From Secundilactobacillus silagei JCM 19001 (GTDB taxonomy: Bacteria; Bacillota; Bacilli; Lactobacillales; Lactobacillaceae): DNA of 64,000 nt. Under the pieces are notes generated by a model. It had not been told where the DNA came from. It made no database searches and saw only the letters and a program-made list of their open reading frames with translations. Within the stretch, counting starts at the first letter, position 1. Every line of letters begins with the position of its first letter. Where the stretch lies: the NCBI RefSeq assembly GCF_002217945.1, contig NZ_BCMG01000001.1, forward strand, positions 306,446-370,445. Reading direction: 5' to 3'. This document shows, in pieces, positions 58,119 to 64,000 of this stretch. The translations under genes were made by a program, and so were the position numbers.

Positions 58119-58424
58119 ATGGCAAGTCGAATTGATCAAGAACAGGTACAACACGTTGCCTCGTTAGCGAAATTAAGTTTGAACGACGACCAGCTGAAGT
58201 ACTTTACCACCCAATTAGATGAAATTATTGGGTTATTTGAAACCTTAAACGAAGTCGATACAGAAGGCATTGAACCAACTTCAAGTGTGACCGACCAGAT
58301 CAACGTCATGCGAGAAGACGTTGCTGATAACTGGGGGCAAAGCCAAGCCTTGCTTAAAAACGCACCTGATGCCGAAAAGGGCTACATTAAAGTGCCAACT
58401 ATTATTGATGAAAGTGAGGATTAG
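58119..58424 (+). CDS. gatC: Aspartyl/glutamyl-tRNA amidotransferase subunit C
   Basis: A small scaffold subunit that helps GatA fold in the GatCAB enzyme, which amidates Glu-tRNA(Gln) and Asp-tRNA(Asn). ATG 58119 gives 101 residues, MASRIDQEQVQHVASLAKLS, with AGAGGG about 7 bases upstream. The frame is open upstream without a ribosome binding site. gatA follows after 9 bases. Confidence 0.94.
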   Translation: MASRIDQEQVQHVASLAKLSLNDDQLKYFTTQLDEIIGLFETLNEVDTEGIEPTSSVTDQINVMREDVADNWGQSQALLKNAPDAEKGYIKVPTIIDESED

Positions 58425-58433
58425 TAGACCACG

Positions 58434-59903
58434 ATGAAGTATTTCGAAAAAGATTTAACATCACTGCATGATGATTTAGTCGCTAAACGAATCAGTGTGA
58501 CTGATTTAGTTAAAGCGACCTTTGATAACATTGCCGCTACTGATCCTGAATTGAACGCTTTTTTGACGCTTAACCAAGACGCAGCGTTAAAAAAGGCTGC
58601 TGAAATGGATGAAAAAGGCGTTGATGCCGATAATGTCTTAGCTGGTATTCCACTGGCCATTAAGGATAATATCGTGACCAACGGCTTGACCACTACAGCT
58701 GCTTCTAAAATGCTGGAGAACTTTGTGCCAGTCTACGATGCAACGGTGGTTAAGCAGTTAAATAAGCAGGGTGTGATCAACGTTGGTAAGACCAACATGG
58801 ATGAATTTGCCATGGGTGGTTCAACTGAAAACTCAGCTTTTAAGACCACTAAAAATGCTTGGGATTACACCCGAGTGCCAGGTGGTTCGTCAGGTGGTTC
58901 GGCTGCTGCTGTGGCCTCTGGTGAAGTCATCGCTGCCTTAGGTTCCGATACTGGTGGTTCGATTCGTCAGCCATCATCATTTAACGGGATCGTTGGGATG
59001 AAGCCAACGTACGGCCGAATCTCTCGTTGGGGCTTGATTGCCTTTGCTTCCAGCCTGGATGAAATTGGTCCAATGACCCGTACCGTCAAAGATAACGCCA
59101 TTCTGTTATCTGCAGTTGCTGGTCATGACGACCACGATATGACCACTTCTACTAAAGAAGTGCCTGACTTTGCAGCTGAACTGAACGATCAGACCAGCGT
59201 TAAGGGCATGAAGATCGGTCTGCCTAAGGAATACTTAGGCGAAGGGGTCGACCAAGAAGTTAAGGATGCCATCTTAGCCGCTGCTGACAAGTACCGCGAA
59301 TTAGGCGCTACGGTCGATGAAGTATCGTTACCGCACAACAAGTACGGTGTTGCCGCTTACTACATTATTGCCAGTTCCGAAGCTTCTTCAAACTTACAAC
59401 GGTTTGATGGGATTCGTTACGGTCACCGTTCTAAGGATGTTAAAAACTTGGAAGATGTTTACGTTAACTCCCGGACTGAAGGCTTTGGTGATGAAGTTAA
59501 GCGTCGGATCATGCTGGGGACGTTCTCCCTTTCTGCTGGTTTCTACGATGCTTACTTCAAGAAGGCCGCTCAAGTACGGACGTTGATCATTAATGATTTC
59601 CAAGCCGTCTTAAAAGATCACGACTTTATCATGGGACCAGTTGCGCCAACACCAGCTTTCAAGATTGGCGACGAGATCTCTGATCCAATGACCATGTACA
59701 TGAACGATGTTTTGACCATTCCCGTTAACCTTGCTGGCTTGCCAGGAATGTCAATCCCTGCTGGATTTGCTAAGGGCATGCCAGTTGGGATGCAATTGAT
59801 CGGTCGGCCATTTGACGAATCTACGCTTTACAAAGCGGGTTACGTCTTTGAACAAGCGACTGATTTTCACAAACAAACACCTAAGCAAGGGGGCAATAAC
59901 TAA
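58434..59903 (+). CDS. gatA: Aspartyl/glutamyl-tRNA amidotransferase subunit A
   Basis: The amidase that releases ammonia from glutamine. The 489 residues have the Ser-cis-Ser-Lys triad: Lys77 in AIKDN, and Ser in [14 protein letters not shown] and [11 protein letters not shown]. Normal length. The stop shares a base with the gatB ATG (TAATG). Confidence 0.97.
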   Translation: MKYFEKDLTSLHDDLVAKRISVTDLVKATFDNIAATDPELNAFLTLNQDAALKKAAEMDEKGVDADNVLAGIPLAIKDNIVTNGLTTTAASKMLENFVPVYDATVVKQLNKQGVINVGKTNMDEFAMGGSTENSAFKTTKNAWDYTRVPGGSSGGSAAAVASGEVIAALGSDTGGSIRQPSSFNGIVGMKPTYGRISRWGLIAFASSLDEIGPMTRTVKDNAILLSAVAGHDDHDMTTSTKEVPDFAAELNDQTSVKGMKIGLPKEYLGEGVDQEVKDAILAAADKYRELGATVDEVSLPHNKYGVAAYYIIASSEASSNLQRFDGIRYGHRSKDVKNLEDVYVNSRTEGFGDEVKRRIMLGTFSLSAGFYDAYFKKAAQVRTLIINDFQAVLKDHDFIMGPVAPTPAFKIGDEISDPMTMYMNDVLTIPVNLAGLPGMSIPAGFAKGMPVGMQLIGRPFDESTLYKAGYVFEQATDFHKQTPKQGGNN

Positions 59904-61324
59904 TGAATTTTAAAACAACTATCGGACTTGAAGTCCACGTTGAATTAAAAACCAATTCCAAGATCTTTAGTCCATCGCCCGTTGAATATGGGGACGATCC
60001 TAACGCCAATACGAACGTGATCGATTGGGGCTATCCTGGGGTTTTGCCAACCACCAACAAGGGTGTTGTCAAGTCTGGTATCATGGCGGCTTTAGCACTG
60101 CATGCTCAAGTTGAACCACACACGCATTTTGACCGGAAGAACTACTTCTATCCTGATAACCCGAAAGCTTACCAAATTACGCAATCTGATAAGCCAATCG
60201 CTCATGATGGCTGGATCGAAATTGACGTTGATGGCGAAAAGAAGCGGGTTGGGATCGCCGAAATGCATATTGAAGAAGATGCCGGTAAGAACACCCATGC
60301 CCGTGACTTTTCTTACGTTGATTTAAACCGTCAAGGCACACCGCTAATTGAAATCGTATCGAAGCCGGAGATTGCTTCTCCTGATGAAGCTTATGCTTAT
60401 CTGGAAGCACTGCGTCAACGGATTCAATTTACCGGGATCTCTGATGTGAAGATGGAAGAAGGTTCCATGCGTGTCGATGTCAACATTTCGATTCGGCCTG
60501 AAGGTCAAAAAGAATATGGGACTAAGACTGAGCTGAAGAACCTGAACTCCTTTAACTACGTTCGTAAAGGGCTGGCCTTTGAAGAACAGCGGCAGCAGCG
60601 TGTGCTGATGTCTGGCGGCCAAATTCAACAGGAAACCCGTCGTTTTGACGAGAATACTGGTGAAACTATTCTGATGCGTGTTAAGGAAGGTTCTGACGAT
60701 TACCGTTACTTCCCAGAACCTGATCTGCCTGCAATCAATATCAGTGATGACTGGGTCAATGAAATTGGCAGTGAAATGCCCGAAATGCCTGGCAGCCGTC
60801 GTGCCCGTTACGTTAAAGAACTTGGGTTAACGGATTACGATGCCATGGTTGTCACCCAAACTAAGGAAATGGCCGACTTCTTTGATGAGACCGTTAAACT
60901 TGGTGCGGATCCGAAGTCAGCTTCGAACTACCTTCAAGGCGACGTTAACGCCTTCTTGAACGAACAGCATGCGGACTTACAGGATACTAAACTGACGCCA
61001 GCTAACTTAGCCGGCATGATCAATTTGATCACCGATGGCACCATTTCAACCAAGATGGCTAAGAAGGTCTTCAAGGCGATTACACAAGGTAAAGAACCTA
61101 AGGCTTTCGTTGAAGAAAAGGGTCTGATTCAGTTATCTGATCCAGCTAAATTGCAGCCAATTATTGATGGTGTCTTGGCTGATAACCAGCAATCAATTGA
61201 TGACTTCAACAATGGGAAAGACCGGGCAGTTGGTTACCTGGTTGGTCAAATTATGAAGCAGACTCATGGTAAGGCTAACCCTAAAGTGGTTAACCAGCTG
61301 TTGATGGCTTCACTTAAAAAATAG
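59903..61324 (+). CDS. gatB: Aspartyl/glutamyl-tRNA amidotransferase subunit B
   Basis: The tRNA-binding kinase and transamidase subunit. The 473 residues begin with [19 protein letters not shown] and have [28 protein letters not shown] and the C-terminal YqeY-like tail domain. AAGGGGG lies before the ATG. The presence of gatCAB implies the indirect route for Gln-tRNA and/or Asn-tRNA. Confidence 0.97.
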   Translation: MNFKTTIGLEVHVELKTNSKIFSPSPVEYGDDPNANTNVIDWGYPGVLPTTNKGVVKSGIMAALALHAQVEPHTHFDRKNYFYPDNPKAYQITQSDKPIAHDGWIEIDVDGEKKRVGIAEMHIEEDAGKNTHARDFSYVDLNRQGTPLIEIVSKPEIASPDEAYAYLEALRQRIQFTGISDVKMEEGSMRVDVNISIRPEGQKEYGTKTELKNLNSFNYVRKGLAFEEQRQQRVLMSGGQIQQETRRFDENTGETILMRVKEGSDDYRYFPEPDLPAINISDDWVNEIGSEMPEMPGSRRARYVKELGLTDYDAMVVTQTKEMADFFDETVKLGADPKSASNYLQGDVNAFLNEQHADLQDTKLTPANLAGMINLITDGTISTKMAKKVFKAITQGKEPKAFVEEKGLIQLSDPAKLQPIIDGVLADNQQSIDDFNNGKDRAVGYLVGQIMKQTHGKANPKVVNQLLMASLKK

Positions 61325-61359
61325 ATAAACGTGATTTGAATTGGGGAGGAAAGACACTT

Positions 61360-62373
61360 ATGCGGAAACGTGCGCGAGTGATATATAATCCTTCTTCTGG
61401 TCGGGAGGCCTTGAAGAAGGATATGATCGATATTTTAGGAGTTTTTGAACAGGCGGGGTATGAAACCAGTGCGTTCGCAACGACCCCGGCTCCTAATTCG
61501 GCACGCGATGAGGCCGAACGGGTTGCACGTGAGGGCTTTGAATTAGTCGTTGCTGCCGGTGGCGATGGCACCATTAACGAGGTCGTCAACGGGATTGCCG
61601 GCTTAAAGAAACGGCCTAAAATGGCCATTATTCCAGCCGGAACGACTAATGATTATGCTCGGGCACTGCGAATTCCACGGGAAGATCCGTTAGCTGCTGC
61701 TAAAGTCGTTTTAAAAAATCAAACCATTAAAATGGACATTGGTATGGCGGGCAAGACCTACTTTGTCAACATTGCCGGTGGCGGTCGTTTGACCGAGTTA
61801 ACGTATGAGGTGCCCTCTAATTTAAAGACATTATTTGGTTACTTGGCCTACCTAGTCAAAGGCGCGGAACTGTTACCACGGATTCGGCCATTTAAAGTGG
61901 ATTTGAAGTACGATGGCGATGAATACGTGGGTGAAGCATCCATGTTCTTCTTGGCATTGACCAATTCAGTGGGTGGTTTTGAACAGATCGTCCCTGATGC
62001 GTCGTTAAATGATGGCAAATTCACGATGATCATCGTCAAAACCAGTAATTTAGCCGAAATTTTACACCTGCTGACCCTTGTGTTAAATGGTGGTAAGCAC
62101 ATTAACGATCCGCGGATCATTTATCGTAAAGTGCGCAAAGTTGAAGCTAAGCCACGGGGCAATTCCAAGATCATGATCAACTTGGACGGTGAATATGGTG
62201 GCGATGCGCCAATGACCTTCGTTAACTTAAAGCAGCACATTGAAACCTATGCTAACCTGGATGATATTCCGGATGCTGCTGTGGAAACTGAAACACCGGA
62301 AATTCTGGAAGCTGAGCGGAAGTTCTTAGCAGGGGTTCAAGAACTGCCAGAAGACGAAGAATCAAAGAAATAA
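61360..62373 (+). CDS. dagK: Diacylglycerol kinase, DgkB type
   Basis: A soluble lipid kinase that returns diacylglycerol from lipoteichoic acid synthesis to phosphatidic acid. The 337 residues have the nucleotide motif AAGGDGTINEVVNG (about 62-75) and IPAGTTNDYARAL. ATG 61360 follows GGGGAGGA by 9 bases. The gatB-dagK-rlmCD order is conserved in lactobacilli. Confidence 0.94.
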   Translation: MRKRARVIYNPSSGREALKKDMIDILGVFEQAGYETSAFATTPAPNSARDEAERVAREGFELVVAAGGDGTINEVVNGIAGLKKRPKMAIIPAGTTNDYARALRIPREDPLAAAKVVLKNQTIKMDIGMAGKTYFVNIAGGGRLTELTYEVPSNLKTLFGYLAYLVKGAELLPRIRPFKVDLKYDGDEYVGEASMFFLALTNSVGGFEQIVPDASLNDGKFTMIIVKTSNLAEILHLLTLVLNGGKHINDPRIIYRKVRKVEAKPRGNSKIMINLDGEYGGDAPMTFVNLKQHIETYANLDDIPDAAVETETPEILEAERKFLAGVQELPEDEESKK

Positions 62374-62395
62374 TTTTTATAGTATGAATTAGGAG

Positions 62396-62435
62396 GGTTT
62401 TGCTGTATGATACGTAAGGCAGCAAAACCTTTCTT
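62396..62435 (+). terminator. Terminator of gatCAB-dagK
   Basis: GGTTTTGCTG (62396-62405) and CAGCAAAACC (62420-62429) with a TTTCTTTT tail. The next gene begins 24 bases later and may be read through. Confidence 0.7.
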
Positions 62436-62458
62436 TTGGTTAAAACAAGGAGATTTAC

Positions 62459-63832
62459 ATGAAAATACAAGCACCAGTAGCAAAAAATGAAACTTATACA
62501 GGGACCGTTATGGACCTGACCTATGAAGGTAATGGCGTGGTTAAGATCGACAACTATTCATTGTTTATCACCAACGCTTTACCAGGTGAAAAGATTAAAT
62601 TTGTCGTGACCAAGGTCGGTAAGTCCTTTGGTTTCGGCCGCGTTTTGGAACATTTAACGACTTCACCAGACCGGGCAAAGATCGATGCTAAGGATCGTAA
62701 GCTCGCGCAAGCCGGTATCGCACCGTTGCAACACATGGTGTACCCAGCTCAACTACGGTTCAAGCAGCATCAGATTGAATCACTGTTGGCCAAGAACAAA
62801 CTGGACCTCAGCGTTTCTGAAACCATTGGGATGGAAACACCCTATCATTACCGCAATAAAGCACAAATTCCAGTGCGGATGGTTAATGGCGAATTGGAAA
62901 CCGGTTTTTACCGTCAACATTCCCATAACTTGGTACCATTGACTGATTTCTACATTCAAGATCCCCGGATCGATAAAGCCATCGTCATTGTGCGCGATAT
63001 TTTACGCGGTGAAAACATTCCGGCTTATGATGAACGAACCCATAAGGGAATCATTCGTAACATCATGGTGCGCCAGAGTTATTACGAAAAAGAAATGATG
63101 ATTGGTTTGATCACCAACAGTCACACCTTGCCACGGGCAAAGGAAATCGTGGCCCAAATTGCGGAAGAATTGCCAGAAGTGACGAGTATCATTCAAAACG
63201 TCAACAGCCGGCCAACTAACGTCATTATGGGACCCATCACCAACGTTCTTTATGGCGAACCCGTGATCCATGATTCACTGCTGGGCAACCGGTTTGAAAT
63301 TTCAGCTAAATCATTCTACCAAGTTAACCCAGTTCAAACTGAAAAACTGTATAAACTGGCTATTGATCGTGCCGGCTTAACCGGTAACGAAACGGTGATC
63401 GACGCTTACTGTGGTATCGGGACGATTTCCTTGGCCATGGCGCGTCACGCTAAGGAAGTTTACGGCGTTGAAGTGGTTTCAACCGCGGTTGAGGATGCTA
63501 AAAAGAACGCTAAGTTAAATGACTTAACCAACCTGCATTTTGAAACCAACAAGGCTGAATACCAGATGGCCGAATGGCAGAAACAGGGCTTAAAGCCGGA
63601 TGTCATCGTCGTTGATCCACCACGTAAAGGGTTGGATGAAACGTTGATTGAAAGTGCAGCCGCTATGCAGCCCAAGAAGATCGTTTACGTTAGCTGCAAC
63701 CCATCGACATTGATTCGTGATGTTCAGCGCTTCATGGACGAAGGTTACCACGTGACTGAACCGATTCAGCCCGTTGACCAATTCCCACAGACACCGCATA
63801 TCGAATCAGTCACATTACTTGAAAAAGATTAA
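62459..63832 (+). CDS. rlmCD: 23S rRNA (uracil-5-)-methyltransferase, RlmCD type
   Basis: It methylates uridines in 23S rRNA (U747 and U1939 in B. subtilis RlmCD). The 457 residues have an N-terminal TRAM domain (TGTVMDLTYEGNGVVKID), the SAM site VIDAYCGIGTISLAMA and the catalytic Cys in VYVSCNPSTLIRD, with DPPRKGLDE. The Fe-S Cys cluster of E. coli RumA is absent, as usual for this Gram-positive type. AAGGAG precedes the ATG. Confidence 0.93.
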   Translation: MKIQAPVAKNETYTGTVMDLTYEGNGVVKIDNYSLFITNALPGEKIKFVVTKVGKSFGFGRVLEHLTTSPDRAKIDAKDRKLAQAGIAPLQHMVYPAQLRFKQHQIESLLAKNKLDLSVSETIGMETPYHYRNKAQIPVRMVNGELETGFYRQHSHNLVPLTDFYIQDPRIDKAIVIVRDILRGENIPAYDERTHKGIIRNIMVRQSYYEKEMMIGLITNSHTLPRAKEIVAQIAEELPEVTSIIQNVNSRPTNVIMGPITNVLYGEPVIHDSLLGNRFEISAKSFYQVNPVQTEKLYKLAIDRAGLTGNETVIDAYCGIGTISLAMARHAKEVYGVEVVSTAVEDAKKNAKLNDLTNLHFETNKAEYQMAEWQKQGLKPDVIVVDPPRKGLDETLIESAAAMQPKKIVYVSCNPSTLIRDVQRFMDEGYHVTEPIQPVDQFPQTPHIESVTLLEKD

Positions 63833-63844
63833 AATTAGCAAATT

Positions 63845-63882
63845 AAAGGCACGACTAAGATGACTCTTGGTGGTGCCTTTTT
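63845..63882 (+). terminator. Terminator of rlmCD
   Basis: AAAGGCAC..ACTAAGA pairs with TCTTGGT..GTGCCTTT around TGAC, followed by T-rich sequence. Confidence 0.75.
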
Positions 63883-63894
63883 AGGTTCTATCAT

Positions 63895-63942
63895 ATCTGT
63901 TGTTGGTCATGTCACAAGACATGATCGACAACAGATTTTTCT
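63895..63942 (+). terminator. Second hairpin terminator near the right edge
   Basis: ATCTGTTGTTGGTCATGTC (63895-63913) and 63918-63936 form a 19-bp stem with two mismatches and an ACAA loop, followed by T5CTTTCT. It may end a gene entering from the right on the other strand or back up the rlmCD terminator. Nothing else is seen to 64000. Confidence 0.65.
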
Positions 63943-64000
63943 TTCTGTAATCTATGTATGTTGACACGAAAAAAGGATATCGCCATTGCTTTATCCTTCC

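Noticed and set aside
61848..62120. Minus-strand frame inside dagK
   Set aside because: No start signals, and the plus-strand kinase motifs account for the sequence.
63961..63966. TTGACA at the right edge as promoter
   Set aside because: No -10 at the right distance can be seen before the window ends.

Overview
The window is a chromosomal segment of a low-to-medium-GC Gram-positive bacterium of the family Lactobacillaceae. The case rests on the gene order (S10/spc/alpha ribosomal cluster, ecfA1-ecfA2-ecfT-truA-rplM-rpsI, pcrA-ligA-camS-gatCAB-dagK-rlmCD), an LPQTN-type sorting signal with a KxYKAKKxW signal peptide, a cytochrome bd operon without haem-synthesis genes nearby, and strong AGGAGG ribosome binding sites. 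A D-Ala ligase of the Lys-Phe type would fit a vancomycin-tolerant, possibly heterofermentative lineage. I do not name a species.

Layout. 1-12434: ribosomal cluster from the end of rplD to rplQ with secY, adk, infA and rpoA, all on +, with an internal promoter before infA. 12660-14300: an opposite-strand ndh gene (type II NADH dehydrogenase fused to a DoxX-like membrane domain) sitting between rplQ and the ecf-truA-rplM-rpsI block (14482-18801). 18952-21965: a second, complete ECF transporter operon (S, T and two ATPases) on the minus strand. 22329-28850: accessory genes: MarR regulator, MFS exporter, lipoprotein, a divergent GAPDH, an orphan CopY repressor with its operator, a 244-bp MITE-like element and two unknown genes. 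28967-34969: sugar and envelope genes (galU, ROK kinase, rmlB, a large LPQTN surface protein). 35080-41540: short-chain dehydrogenase, NrtR-like regulator, glycerol dehydrogenase, a PanT-like ECF S component that appears to start at ATT, ddl, a membrane diguanylate cyclase and a DUF2187 protein. 41789-49811: cydABCD, a polyprenyl synthase and a MenA/UbiA prenyltransferase. 49906-63832: xpt, UPF0316, a PurK-like ATP-grasp protein, pcrA, ligA, camS, gatCAB, dagK and rlmCD.

Working together. Ndh, the prenyl synthase, the prenyltransferase and cytochrome bd would form a short respiratory chain (NADH to demethylmenaquinone to O2) fed by environmental haem and naphthoate. The cyd promoter carries a near-consensus catabolite (cre) site, and similar sites lie before the glycerol dehydrogenase and the ROK kinase, which suggests carbon control of these genes. 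The shared EcfA1A2T module probably energises the lone S component at 38194, while the minus-strand ECF operon is self-contained. No prophage, CRISPR array, tRNA, rRNA or intact insertion sequence was seen; the only mobile-looking sequence is the MITE-like element after copY.
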